From: Neolewinella litorea
Lineage (GTDB): Bacteria > Bacteroidota > Bacteroidia > Chitinophagales > Saprospiraceae
Length of the DNA: 64,000 bases
Direction: 5' to 3'
Assembly (NCBI RefSeq): GCF_004803465.1
Contig: NZ_SRSF01000001.1
Span: 1,178,501-1,242,500, forward strand
In this document: in pieces, positions 43,216-51,952 of the stretch
Layout: each line of letters opens with the position of its first letter
Position numbering within the stretch: the stretch's first letter is position 1
Position numbers and translations under genes: made by a program
The notes under the pieces: generated by a model
Seen by the model: only the letters and a program-made list of their open reading frames with translations
Told to the model about the DNA's origin: nothing
Databases searched by the model: none

Positions 43216-43596
43216 ATGAACCTACAGCCTTACCGACGCTTTTTCAGCCGCAACCGTTTCTGGGCCCGTCTGGGCGGCCTGGCCCGCGCCACGGGCACGA
43301 AATCCATCTACACCGCCCTCCTCCTTTACTACGCCTACGAACGAAAGGAAACCCCGAAGTGGGCCAAACGGGTGGTGCTCGGTGCGCTGGGTTACCTGCT
43401 AATGCCGTTGGACGCTATACCCGATTTGACGCCGATCCTGGGATACACCGACGACGTGAGCGTGCTGGCGGCCGGGCTGGCCACCGTGGCGGCCTACGTC
43501 AACGAAGAGGTACGCGACCGGGCCAAGGACAAACTCGCCGAGTGGTTCCCGGAGGCACGCACTGAGGACGTCCGCGAAATTGACGAGCGCCTGTAA
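43216..43596 (+). CDS. YkvA/DUF1232 family membrane-associated protein
   Basis: 126 residues from the ATG at 43216; a GTG four codons upstream is an alternative. The family signature is clear: KRVVLGALGYLLMPLDAIPDLTPILGYTDDVSVLAAGLATV (about 52-92), with the DxIPD turn between two hydrophobic helices. Function in bacteria is unresolved. The gene is divergent from HD-PycTM, separated by 67 bases, and is followed after 57 bases by the coiled-coil/PspA-like pair. A TATAGTTG element at 43186 may serve as its promoter. Confidence 0.88.
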   Translation: MNLQPYRRFFSRNRFWARLGGLARATGTKSIYTALLLYYAYERKETPKWAKRVVLGALGYLLMPLDAIPDLTPILGYTDDVSVLAAGLATVAAYVNEEVRDRAKDKLAEWFPEARTEDVREIDERL

Positions 43597-43653
43597 GCCC
43601 CCCGGCTGCAAGTTGCCACGCCTTACCTTTGTCAACATCCTAAACACAACTCA

Positions 43654-44175
43654 ATGACCGGTCCCAACAACCGATTTGCCACCGCCCTGATGAAAGCCCT
43701 GGAAAAGAAGAACCTGGAGGGCTTCGACTACCTGGAATTCAAGCAATCGGTCGGCCGACTCACCGAGATCGGTATGGACCTCGATACGGCCATTAATTCG
43801 GCCTTCATCACCGGTTCCTCGGTGGGCCTGACCAAGGAGAAGCTTGTCAAGACCGCCAAATACTATTCCGAAGTGCTGCAGGACGAAAAAGCCCAGTTCA
43901 TGCGCAGCCTGGAAAAGCACCTGGTCGACAACGTCGAAGGCAAGGCCAAGCAGACCGGTGAGTTAAAGAAAAAGATCGCCAACTGGGAGTCCAAGATCGA
44001 AGAACTCCAGCAGCAGATCGCCGCAGCCAAGGCCCAAATCGAGGCGGCCGACTCCCAAATCACCGCGGCCCGCACCAAGGCCGAGGAGAACCAGAAGGGA
44101 TTCGACGAAGCCCTGGAGGTCATCACCAAAACAATCCAACAGGACGTGGCCGATATTAACCGGGTCCTTTCCTAA
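43654..44175 (+). CDS. Coiled-coil protein paired with the PspA-like gene
   Basis: 173 residues, soluble. The N-terminal half is a mixed helical domain (FDYLEFKQSVGRLTEIGMDLDTAINSAFIT). The C-terminal half is an extended coiled coil (about 95-160: KKKIANWESKIEELQQQIAAAKAQIEAADSQI). No catalytic motif and no family I can name. An exact -7 element TACCTTTG lies at 43624-43631, 22 bases before the ATG. The PspA-like gene begins 11 bases after the stop, so the two proteins are likely made together and may interact through their coiled coils. Confidence 0.75.
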   Translation: MTGPNNRFATALMKALEKKNLEGFDYLEFKQSVGRLTEIGMDLDTAINSAFITGSSVGLTKEKLVKTAKYYSEVLQDEKAQFMRSLEKHLVDNVEGKAKQTGELKKKIANWESKIEELQQQIAAAKAQIEAADSQITAARTKAEENQKGFDEALEVITKTIQQDVADINRVLS

Positions 44176-44186
44176 ACTTTCCCTGC

Positions 44187-45245
44187 ATGTCCTTACCGAG
44201 CCCCCCCACAAAAAAGTCATTTTGGCAGCGCCCCGAGGGCGTTACCGGGCTCATATTCCTGTTTGCGATCGCGGCAGCCCTGGGGTTCATCTTCACCACC
44301 TTTTCGGGGGTCATACTGCCGTTCCTCTCCACCACCATCGGCATCGTCGTCGCGGCGGTGACCCTGCTGGCCGTGGTCTTCGCCATCGCCGACCCCCGCA
44401 CGCGCACCCTCTTCGGCTACCTGTACAAGAGCGCCATGCGTAAGGTGACCGGGATATTCGTTAACATCGACCCCATCGGTATCCTCAAGACCTACGTTGA
44501 GGAACTCGAGCGAAACCTGCAGGAAATGCGCAAGCAGATCGGCAAGATCCGGGGGCAAATGCGGCACCTGACCACCCTGATGGAAACCAACGAAACGGAG
44601 GTCAAGAAACAGCTCAAACTTGCCGCCCTCGCCAAGGAGAAAGGCAAAAACCAGCAAATGATCCTCAGCAGCCGACGCGCCGCCCGGCTGCGGGAATCGA
44701 ATCAGAAGTACCAGGTGCTGCTCACCAAAATGGAGATCCTGAACCGGGTCCTCAACCGCATGCACCAGAACAGCGAGGTGTTGCTTGAAGACACCCGCGA
44801 CCAGGTAGACCTGCGCATTCAGGAGCGCAAGGCCATTCGCGCCAGCCACGGCGCCATGCAGTCGGCCATGAGCGTCATCAACGGCGATCCCGACCAGCGC
44901 GCCATGTTCGACCAGGCCATGGAGGCCATCGCCGAGGACGTGGCCAACAAGGTGGGCGAAATGGAACGGATGATGGAGCTCAGCACCAGTTTTATGGACA
45001 GCGTGGATCTGCAGAACGGCGTTTTCGCCGACGAGGGATTGCGCATGCTCGAGGAATGGGAAAAGAAAAGTGAGCTCCTCCTCAGCGAAGGGCACATTGA
45101 ATTCGACCTGGACCGCAAGCCAGGCACTACCGAGGCGGCTGCTCCCGAGCAGGACAAGCTCGACCTTGATGACCTGAAGCGGCGGCCCGACCCACAGACG
45201 CGGGGTACCGGCGGCGAGACCGGCTACGATCAGTTCTTTACCTGA
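44187..45245 (+). CDS. Membrane-anchored PspA/ESCRT-III-like coiled-coil protein (tentative)
   Basis: 352 residues. Two transmembrane helices (about 18-37 and 44-66) are followed by FVNIDPIGILKTYVEELERNLQEMRKQIGKI, which looks like the first helices of PspA (a membrane-proximal start followed by a long helical hairpin). The body to about 300 is a continuous helical region with PspA-like spacing (QAMEAIAEDVANKVGEMERMMELS near 250-275). The C-terminal ~50 residues are acidic and disordered. Classical PspA has an amphipathic helix where this protein has true membrane spans. The assignment is structural guesswork from sequence pattern. It ends four bases from the convergent protease-like gene. 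Confidence 0.65.
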   Translation: MSLPSPPTKKSFWQRPEGVTGLIFLFAIAAALGFIFTTFSGVILPFLSTTIGIVVAAVTLLAVVFAIADPRTRTLFGYLYKSAMRKVTGIFVNIDPIGILKTYVEELERNLQEMRKQIGKIRGQMRHLTTLMETNETEVKKQLKLAALAKEKGKNQQMILSSRRAARLRESNQKYQVLLTKMEILNRVLNRMHQNSEVLLEDTRDQVDLRIQERKAIRASHGAMQSAMSVINGDPDQRAMFDQAMEAIAEDVANKVGEMERMMELSTSFMDSVDLQNGVFADEGLRMLEEWEKKSELLLSEGHIEFDLDRKPGTTEAAAPEQDKLDLDDLKRRPDPQTRGTGGETGYDQFFT

Positions 45246-45248
45246 GCC

Positions 45249-46292
45249 TTACCAACCCGCCCCGTACTGCTCCACCAGAATGTTGTCGTAAGCGTCGGCC
45301 TGCTCAAACAGGTATTCGAACCTGGGCAGGGCCGTATCCACCGATAGGTAGCGGTCGTAGATCAGCAGTGAGAGGATAATGTCGCGTCCGTAAGTCGAAA
45401 AGCTCAGTTGCCGCATCCGCGCGTTTTCCCGCAGCAGGTATTCGAACAGCGCGGCGGAAGGCGGTTCGGGCAGTTGACACAGGTAGGCGTCGCCGGTCAC
45501 CAGTCCACTATCTTCGTGGTACGCTACCTGTATGCTGGCGCTCCCCTGCCGGATATGCCAGAGGTTCGGCCCCCGCCGGGCGAGGCGTGGATCGTGGCCC
45601 GCTACGCGGATGATCTCCTCGATGGTGGCGTTAACGCCCGTAGGCGCCACGTCTTCCACCATGGAGGGAAGGGTAAGCTGGGCGGCGCAGTGCGGACAAC
45701 GCCCGCTCGACGGCCGGTCGGTTTCGAAGGTGATGTTCTGGCAACTGAAGCAGCGGCTGCCCGGACTACCCTCCCCTTCCAGGAACGCTTCGAGAATGGC
45801 CAGCAGGAGCGGCGAGGGCAGACTCAGGCTCCTTTCCTCGGATTCCGGATCATCCTGCATATTGATGCCCACCAATTCCCCCTTCGCGGTGTAAAGACCG
45901 CTTCCGGCCAGCGTGTTGCCCGCGCGACCGCTGTGTACCAAGTAGGGTATGCCGTTGCGCAACCGTTCCTGCTCCATGATCCAGCCGGTGGCCGAACGGC
46001 GGGCTTCCCCGAAGAACTGTCCGATGGCCTTAACTTCGGTACCTACCTCCGGCAGGGTGGCAGCGATGGACAAGGGTGCCGTTTCCAGCGGGGCGTTGAG
46101 CCGCAGAAAGGCCAGATCGTAGTAGGGGTCGAGGTAGATTACCCGGGCGAGTTGTTCTTCCACTCCCTCTCGGCCGACAACCACGGAAGCATTCTCGCGC
46201 ACCACGTGCTCATTGGTAACGATGAGGTCGGGGCCCGGCAAATAGGTGCCGGTACCGGTACTGAAGGGGGTGGCCACCTGGAAAACGTGCAT
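45249..46292 (-). CDS. Trypsin-fold protein with zinc ribbon and YbjN/CesT-like C-terminal domain
   Basis: 347 residues, no signal peptide. Residues 1-170 are a trypsin-like fold: His29 (VTNEHVV) and Asp59 (YYDLAFLRL) are in place. The expected GNSGGP is replaced by AGNTLAGSGLY (124-134), so Ser131 could serve but the spacing is abnormal. A zinc ribbon follows (Cys181, Cys184, Cys199, Cys202). Residues about 220-347 look like a YbjN or type III chaperone-like fold (LWHIRQGSASIQVAYHED; ending QADAYDNILVEQYG). It may act as a cytosolic regulated protease or as an inactive scaffold. A minus-strand TACCTTCG (46322-46315) lies 22 bases upstream of the start. Confidence 0.75.
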   Translation of the reverse strand: MHVFQVATPFSTGTGTYLPGPDLIVTNEHVVRENASVVVGREGVEEQLARVIYLDPYYDLAFLRLNAPLETAPLSIAATLPEVGTEVKAIGQFFGEARRSATGWIMEQERLRNGIPYLVHSGRAGNTLAGSGLYTAKGELVGINMQDDPESEERSLSLPSPLLLAILEAFLEGEGSPGSRCFSCQNITFETDRPSSGRCPHCAAQLTLPSMVEDVAPTGVNATIEEIIRVAGHDPRLARRGPNLWHIRQGSASIQVAYHEDSGLVTGDAYLCQLPEPPSAALFEYLLRENARMRQLSFSTYGRDIILSLLIYDRYLSVDTALPRFEYLFEQADAYDNILVEQYGAGW

Positions 46293-46386
46293 CGGTGCGG
46301 GGGAGGTTTGCCCCCGAAGGTAAGCCGGATGCCCCTTCCCGGCTCATTTCGGGTTCGGAATTACTGCCGATCGGTGATTCTATTCC

Positions 46387-46394
46387 CATCTTTG
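46387..46394 (+). promoter_or_regulatory. -7-like element (CATCTTTG) of the MutS-like/galE operon
   Basis: CATCTTTG, one mismatch to TAnnTTTG, ends four bases before the GTG start at 46399. Predicts a leaderless mRNA. Confidence 0.4.
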
Positions 46395-46398
46395 TGGC

Positions 46399-48183
46399 GT
46401 GGAAGCACCTCTACCCTATTACCGTCGCGTTTCCGGTGAGCAGCTGCAGTTGAGCCAGACCCTGCAACGGCGCTACGACCGCCTCGCAATCGTGCGTTTG
46501 CTGGTCTTCTTCGCCGTGGTGGCGCTGCTGATCCTGGCGTGGTCGGGTGGTGTGTGGTGGGGCCTGACAGTCACCCTTGTCGCCGTAACAGCCCTGACCT
46601 GGGGCGTACGGGCGCACCTGCGCATCGGGAAGCGGGCGGACGGCGCGCGGGTGCAACACGAACTCGCGGAAGCCGAAATCCGTGGCTTACACCACGATTT
46701 CCGGGACCGCCCCGACGGTGCGCAATATTCTGACGCCACCCACCCCTACGCGACCGACCTCGACCTGTTCGGTCCTTATTCCCTTTACCAATTCCTGAAC
46801 CGGACGGTCACCGCCGTCGGTTCCCGTCGGCTGGCCGATCAACTGCTCAAGCCCGCGCCGGTGGAAGTGGCCGATGCCCGGCGACGAGAAGCCCTCGCCC
46901 TGGTGCCGGATCCGGATTGGTGCCTGGAATGGCGGCAGCACGGCGCAGACCTGCACGACAAGGATGCCTACGCCGCCCGCCTCCTGGAATGGGTAGAACG
47001 CCCCCCGGTGGTTACCGGCCGCTTTGCCCATCTCATGCGCTGGGCGGCCGTACCGCTGTCGCTGACCGGTCTGTGGTTCTGCTTCACCCAGGAGCCTTGG
47101 CAATTGGGACTGTTGTTCTTCGTCCCAGCCTTCCTGCTGCTGCGCAGGTTGTCGGAACCCGCCGCCATCGAACACGCCTACACCGCCAGTGCCGGTCGCG
47201 CGCTGGCGGGCTACGCACGGCTCCTGGCCCACTTGGAGGACCGCTACCGGCCCGAATCGCCCGAGGCCGCGCCGGCCATTACCCGGTTGGGGTACTACGT
47301 CAGTCAGCTCGACGTACGCCACAACCCCTTCGTATTTGTGCTGGAGATCACCGGACTCTGGAGCCTGCACTGGCTCTACCGTCTGGATCGTTGGCGGACG
47401 GCCCACCGGCACGACCTTCCCCGGTGGCTGGAAGAGCTGGCCGAGGTCGATGCCCGGGTTTCCTGGGCGACGCTGCGCTTCAACCGGCCGGAGTGGACCG
47501 AGGCGGAATTTACCGAGGAGCCCATTCTGGAGGGGGAGGCCCTGGGCCACCCCCTACTGGCGCCGGAGGTGCGGGTCACCAATGATATTCGCCTGCAGAC
47601 CGACGGACACATCCACCTGGTTACCGGGAGCAATATGGCGGGCAAATCCACCTGGCTGCGCACCGTAGGCCTGAACCTCGTGTTGGCCCGCGCCGGAGGC
47701 CCCGTCTGCGCGCGGCACCTGCGCACCGCCGCCCTGCAGGTATGGACCTCCATGCGGACGCACGACGACCTGAGCGAAAGCACTTCCAGCTTCTATGCCG
47801 AACTTAAGCGCCTGAAGGCGATTATTGAAGCAGTGAGCGACCCGGAGCAACAGGTCTTGTTCCTGCTGGACGAGATCCTGAAGGGCACAAACAGCCGCGA
47901 CCGCCACACCGGAGCGCGGGCCCTGATCCGTCAACTCATCCGGGAGCGGGGGGCCGGCATCATCGCCACCCACGACCTGGAGCTGGCGGCCCTGGAAAAC
48001 GAGGACGGACCCGCCGGCCACCGGGTAGAGAATTACGCCATGGAGGTGCAGACCCGGGATGGGGAGCTGACCTTCGACTACAAACTGCACCGGGGGGTGA
48101 GCCGAAGTTTCAACGCCACCGCACTGATGGCCCGCATGGGCATACAGATCGACCCCGAAGACATCAAACTGACCCACGATTAA
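46399..48183 (+). CDS. Membrane-anchored MutS-family ATPase
   Basis: 594 residues from a GTG start. Two hydrophobic regions lie at about 29-65 and 211-245. The middle is a MutS core/lever-like helical domain (ATHPYATDLDLFGPYSLYQFLNRTVTAVGSRRLADQLL). The C-terminal ATPase is clear: Walker A TGSNMAGKSTWLRT (about 412-425), DDLSESTSSFYAEL, Walker B VLFLLDEILKGTNSRDRHTG and the final switch ATHDLELA. The mismatch-recognition domain of MutS is absent, so this is not the mismatch-repair protein. Similar membrane-bound MutS paralogues occur in Bacteroidota; their role is unknown. galE starts nine bases downstream. Confidence 0.85.
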   Translation: MEAPLPYYRRVSGEQLQLSQTLQRRYDRLAIVRLLVFFAVVALLILAWSGGVWWGLTVTLVAVTALTWGVRAHLRIGKRADGARVQHELAEAEIRGLHHDFRDRPDGAQYSDATHPYATDLDLFGPYSLYQFLNRTVTAVGSRRLADQLLKPAPVEVADARRREALALVPDPDWCLEWRQHGADLHDKDAYAARLLEWVERPPVVTGRFAHLMRWAAVPLSLTGLWFCFTQEPWQLGLLFFVPAFLLLRRLSEPAAIEHAYTASAGRALAGYARLLAHLEDRYRPESPEAAPAITRLGYYVSQLDVRHNPFVFVLEITGLWSLHWLYRLDRWRTAHRHDLPRWLEELAEVDARVSWATLRFNRPEWTEAEFTEEPILEGEALGHPLLAPEVRVTNDIRLQTDGHIHLVTGSNMAGKSTWLRTVGLNLVLARAGGPVCARHLRTAALQVWTSMRTHDDLSESTSSFYAELKRLKAIIEAVSDPEQQVLFLLDEILKGTNSRDRHTGARALIRQLIRERGAGIIATHDLELAALENEDGPAGHRVENYAMEVQTRDGELTFDYKLHRGVSRSFNATALMARMGIQIDPEDIKLTHD

Positions 48184-48192
48184 ACAACACCC

Positions 48193-49209
48193 ATGAGTAA
48201 AGGAAAAATTCTCGTCGCCGGCGGCACCGGATACATTGGTAGCCACACCGTGGTGGACCTGTTAGAAAATGGATTTGAGGTGGTGAGCGCCGACAATTAC
48301 CACAACAGCAAGGCCAGCGTACTAGACGGCATAGAGGCCATCACCGGGGTACGGGTGGTAAACCATACCGTTGACCTGGCGGACCCCATTGCCACAGCGC
48401 AGCTGTTCGAAAAGCACGCCTTCGACGGCGCAATACACTTCGCCGCCTACAAATCGGTGGGCGAGAGTGTCGACCGTCCCCTGGCTTACTACCGTAACAA
48501 CCTAAACAGCCTCCTGAACGTCATCGATGGATTGCGGCGGCAGAAGAAAGGCAACCTGGTTTTTTCCTCCAGCTGCTCCGTCTACGGCAACGCCGACGAA
48601 CTGCCCGTGACGGAAAATACCCCGCGCAAACAGGCGGAGAGCCCCTACGCGCGCACCAAGCAAATGGGTGAGGACATCCTGTACGACGTATGCGCCAAAC
48701 ACCCCGAATTCGCGGCGGTGCTGCTGCGCTACTTCAACCCGGCCGGCGCCCATCCCAGCGGCAAGATCGGTGAGGACGCGGCCAACACCGCCAGTAACCT
48801 GGTACCGGTAATCACCGAAGTCGGTGCCGGAAAGCGGGAGAAACTGACCGTCTTCGGCAACGACTACGATACCCGCGACGGAAGTTGCGTACGCGACTAC
48901 ATCCACGTGTCCGACCTCGCCCACGCCCACACCCTCGCCCTAGAATACCTCATGTCTGGCCGCCAGACCGAAAACCCCGCCCTGTTCAACCTGGGCATCG
49001 GGGAGGGACTGACAGTGCTCGAAGCCATCAACGCCTTTGAAAAGGTTAGCGGCAAGTCGCTTAACTACGAGATCGGCCCGCGCCGGCCCGGGGACGTCGT
49101 AGCGGTATACGCCGACCGCAGCAAGGCCACCGAACTGCTGGGTTGGGAACCGAAATACGGCGTGGAAGACATCATGCGCACGGCCTGGGCCTGGGAAGAA
49201 AAGCGCTAG
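48193..49209 (+). CDS. galE: UDP-glucose 4-epimerase
   Basis: 338 residues. SDR-type NAD-binding loop GGTGYIGSHT (10-19), active-site Ser in SSSCSVYG and catalytic Tyr-x3-Lys in SPYARTKQ. The conserved RYFNPAGAHPSG and CVRDYIHVSDLA segments are present. It interconverts UDP-glucose and UDP-galactose for polysaccharide and LPS synthesis. It sits tightly between the MutS-like gene (9 bases) and the metallo-hydrolase gene (2 bases). Confidence 0.97.
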   Translation: MSKGKILVAGGTGYIGSHTVVDLLENGFEVVSADNYHNSKASVLDGIEAITGVRVVNHTVDLADPIATAQLFEKHAFDGAIHFAAYKSVGESVDRPLAYYRNNLNSLLNVIDGLRRQKKGNLVFSSSCSVYGNADELPVTENTPRKQAESPYARTKQMGEDILYDVCAKHPEFAAVLLRYFNPAGAHPSGKIGEDAANTASNLVPVITEVGAGKREKLTVFGNDYDTRDGSCVRDYIHVSDLAHAHTLALEYLMSGRQTENPALFNLGIGEGLTVLEAINAFEKVSGKSLNYEIGPRRPGDVVAVYADRSKATELLGWEPKYGVEDIMRTAWAWEEKR

Positions 49210-49211
49210 GC

Positions 49212-49970
49212 ATGTACCTGCGGCTACTCGGAACGGCCACCTCGCAGGGGGTACCCGTCATCGGTTGTCATTGCGCGGCCTGCGACTCCCCCGACCCGCG
49301 CGACAAGCGGCAGCGAACCAGTGCGGTGCTTTGCGCCGGTGAGGCGCGGCTTAACATCGACGCCGGCCCGGACTTCCGACACCAGATGCTGGATGCGGGT
49401 ATCGAGCGCCTGGACGCCATCCTGCTCACTCACGAGCACAACGACCACACGGCCGGGATCGACGACGTGCGCCCCTTCTGCTTCATGCAGCAGATGGATA
49501 TGCCGGTGTACTGCCTTGACCGCGTGGCACGGGAACTGCGCGAACGCTTTGCCTACGCCTTTACCAACTACCCCGGCGTGCCGAAGCTGGACGTGCGGAC
49601 GGTGAATTTTGGAGACCGGATTGAATTCGGTGGCCGGCCCGTCGAGTTGCTCCGCGTCAACCACGGGAAACTGCCGATCCTGGGTTTTCGGGTGGGGGGA
49701 CTGGCTTACCTGACCGACGTCAAGACGCTGCCCCCCGAAACGTTGGCCCGTTTGGCGGACCTGGATACCCTGGTCATCTCCTGCCTCAACCACCACGGTA
49801 CGCACAGTCATCTGTCGCTGGAGGAGACCCTGGCCTACGTGGACCAGTTGCGGCCGCGGCGTGCGGTATTGTTCCACCTGAGCCACCGCCTCGGTCCCCA
49901 CGCCGAGTTCAGCGCTTCGCTGCCGCCGGGCGTTGAGGTGGGCTACGATGGCATGCAACTGCCCGTTTGA
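49212..49970 (+). CDS. MBL-fold metallohydrolase, PhnP-like
   Basis: 252 residues from the ATG at 49212, two bases after galE; this start opens directly with the first beta-strand (MYLRLLGTATSQGVP). Metal site THEHNDH (73-79: His74, His76, Asp78, His79), with later His residues in LNHHGTHSHL and FHLSH. GCHCAAC (18-24) matches the extra zinc-binding cysteines of PhnP, a phosphoribosyl cyclic phosphodiesterase. There are no phosphonate genes nearby, so the substrate is likely another cyclic phosphate or phosphodiester. Confidence 0.88.
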   Translation: MYLRLLGTATSQGVPVIGCHCAACDSPDPRDKRQRTSAVLCAGEARLNIDAGPDFRHQMLDAGIERLDAILLTHEHNDHTAGIDDVRPFCFMQQMDMPVYCLDRVARELRERFAYAFTNYPGVPKLDVRTVNFGDRIEFGGRPVELLRVNHGKLPILGFRVGGLAYLTDVKTLPPETLARLADLDTLVISCLNHHGTHSHLSLEETLAYVDQLRPRRAVLFHLSHRLGPHAEFSASLPPGVEVGYDGMQLPV

Positions 49971-50066
49971 GGAGATTATCCGTCCCGGATGCGTTAACCA
50001 CCCGTTAAAGCGGCCGCCTGGCCCCGCAATGGTCGTCGGCTTACCGTTCTCCGGTCACCAAGCGTT

Positions 50067-50074
50067 TACCTTTG
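50067..50074 (+). promoter_or_regulatory. -7 element (TACCTTTG) of the OstA-like gene
   Basis: Exact TAnnTTTG, ending eight bases before the ATG at 50083. Predicts a very short or absent leader and separates this gene from the galE operon. Confidence 0.5.
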
Positions 50075-50082
50075 TCGCCTGC

Positions 50083-51939
50083 ATGAAACTTACCGTCTAT
50101 CCCATCATCTTTTGCCTTTGGGCCCTCTTCGGAACGGCCTTCGGTCAGACCCGCCCGGTTCAGGCCGAGCGGGAGGTGGTGAGTATTGACCACGCCAATG
50201 AGCTGCTGCTGCTCCGCCAGGGCAGCGTGCAACGGTTGATCGGGGAGGTGGAACTGAGCCAGGACAGCATTTTCATGTACTGCGACAGCGCCGAACTGGT
50301 GCGGGAGGTCCAGCTCTACGCCTACGACAACGTGACCATTCAGCAGGGGGACAGCATCGCTGCATTCTCCGAATTCCTGGATTACAATGCCGAAACCTTG
50401 CTGGCGAAACTGCGGACCGACGTCGTGCTGAAGCGCGGAGAAACGGAACTGTTTACCGACGAACTGGAATACGACCTGTCCACCAAACTGGCTACCTACC
50501 ATACGGGGGGCCGCGTCACTAATGGAACCACCGAGTTAAGCAGCACCCACGCCTATTATTACGCCGATGCGCGTAACGTCTACTTTCGCGACAGTGTGGT
50601 GGTGGTCGACGACCGATTCGAGATGCGGGCCGATACCCTGCGCTACGACCTGGGAAATGAGATCGTATACTTTCTCGGCCCCACGGTGATTCGCAGCGAT
50701 ACGCACACCATTTACTGCGAGGCGGGCTATTACGACGTGGCGCTGGACCAGGCCGTCTTTCGGAAAAACGCCCAGTACCGGAGCGGCGACCGGTTGGCCG
50801 CGGCGGATTCTATCCGCTACCTGGGCCGGGATGAACTCTACGTTCTGCAGGGTGACGCTTACGTGGCCGAAGGAGAATTCCAGCGCGCCACCGCCGACCG
50901 CATCAACTACTTCCGTGCCCGCGACCGCTACCAGCTGGAGGGGAACGCCATGGTGGTTGATTCCGCTCAGACCATTCGTGGCGACACCATCGACTACAAC
51001 GCCGCCACCGAGTCCTACGCCGTGAGCGGGGGCAGGCCAGAAGTATCCAATCCACCCATGCTTATGGTGGCCGACCGGATGTACTCCGACGACGAGACCG
51101 GTCTGGGCCGCGCGTCCGGGAACATCATCTGGCGCGACACTTCGGCCGACTTGCGCATTGAGGCGGAACAGGCGGACTACCGTCGGGAAACGGGTTACCT
51201 GAAAGCCTACGGAGGGCGTAGCGGGCGAGCATTGCTTACCTCGGTGCTGGACCAGGATACGCTGTACATGGCTGCGGACACGCTGCTGTCCGTCCGGTCC
51301 ACAGAGACCGACGCGGCGGGCGATACCATCCGCTATCTTTCGGCCTATCACGACGTTCGCATTCTCAAGACCGACCTTCAGGCGGTGGCCGACTCCCTGG
51401 GCTTCAATACCGTGGACTCAGTACTCACGCTGTACCAGAACCCTATCCTCTGGCAAGACACCAGTCAGCTCACCGCCGACACCATCGATCTATACCTGAA
51501 AAACGACCAACCCGACCGCGTACTCCTCCGGCGTAACGCCATGGTAATAACCTCGCCGGACCTGGTTTTCTTCAATCAGGTGAAGGGTAAGGAAATCGTT
51601 GCGCATTTCGACAGCAGTCAGCTAAAGCGCACCGAAGTGAAGGGCAATGCGGAGGCCATCTACTACGCCCAGGATGAAAGCGGGGGGTATATCGGGGTCA
51701 ACAAGACCGCCTGCAGCGCGATGGTGCTGTTCTTTCGCGAAGGGGGCGTGCAGCGGATCAAGTTTCTAAGTGCCCCTTCCGGTCGGCTCGATCCCATGGA
51801 TGCGGTGGACCACCAGGGCATGCGCCTCGATGGCTTCCGGTGGGAGGCGGAGCGGAAGCCCCTTACCCTGGACGATCTGTTCATCACCCGCCGGAGCATT
51901 CCTCCGGATGTCTTGCTCGTGGCTCCCAATGCGGACTGA
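50083..51939 (+). CDS. OstA/LptA-like periplasmic protein (LPS transport)
   Basis: 618 residues from the ATG at 50083, which opens a signal peptide ending AFGQ; upstream in-frame codons lie across the promoter. The body is made of repeated short beta-strand units of OstA type (LIGEVELSQDSIFMYCDSAELV; GDTIDYNAATESYAVSGGRPEV; KGKEIVAHFDSSQLKRTEVKGNAEAIYY). These form a beta-jellyroll that carries lipid A-type molecules between the membranes. Longer than LptA of Proteobacteria, as is usual for Bacteroidota OstA-like proteins. Probably periplasmic or outer-membrane associated. Confidence 0.88.
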   Translation: MKLTVYPIIFCLWALFGTAFGQTRPVQAEREVVSIDHANELLLLRQGSVQRLIGEVELSQDSIFMYCDSAELVREVQLYAYDNVTIQQGDSIAAFSEFLDYNAETLLAKLRTDVVLKRGETELFTDELEYDLSTKLATYHTGGRVTNGTTELSSTHAYYYADARNVYFRDSVVVVDDRFEMRADTLRYDLGNEIVYFLGPTVIRSDTHTIYCEAGYYDVALDQAVFRKNAQYRSGDRLAAADSIRYLGRDELYVLQGDAYVAEGEFQRATADRINYFRARDRYQLEGNAMVVDSAQTIRGDTIDYNAATESYAVSGGRPEVSNPPMLMVADRMYSDDETGLGRASGNIIWRDTSADLRIEAEQADYRRETGYLKAYGGRSGRALLTSVLDQDTLYMAADTLLSVRSTETDAAGDTIRYLSAYHDVRILKTDLQAVADSLGFNTVDSVLTLYQNPILWQDTSQLTADTIDLYLKNDQPDRVLLRRNAMVITSPDLVFFNQVKGKEIVAHFDSSQLKRTEVKGNAEAIYYAQDESGGYIGVNKTACSAMVLFFREGGVQRIKFLSAPSGRLDPMDAVDHQGMRLDGFRWEAERKPLTLDDLFITRRSIPPDVLLVAPNAD

Positions 51940-51940
51940 T

Positions 51941-51948
51941 TACTTTTG
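51941..51948 (+). promoter_or_regulatory. -7 element (TACTTTTG) of the BatE-like gene
   Basis: Exact TAnnTTTG beginning two bases after the OstA-like stop and ending four bases before the ATG at 51953. Predicts a leaderless mRNA. Confidence 0.5.
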
Positions 51949-51952
51949 CGGT

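Noticed and set aside
49933-50082. Longer version of the OstA-like protein
   Set aside because: It would overlap the metallohydrolase and cross the -7 element; the ATG at 50083 opens a proper signal peptide.
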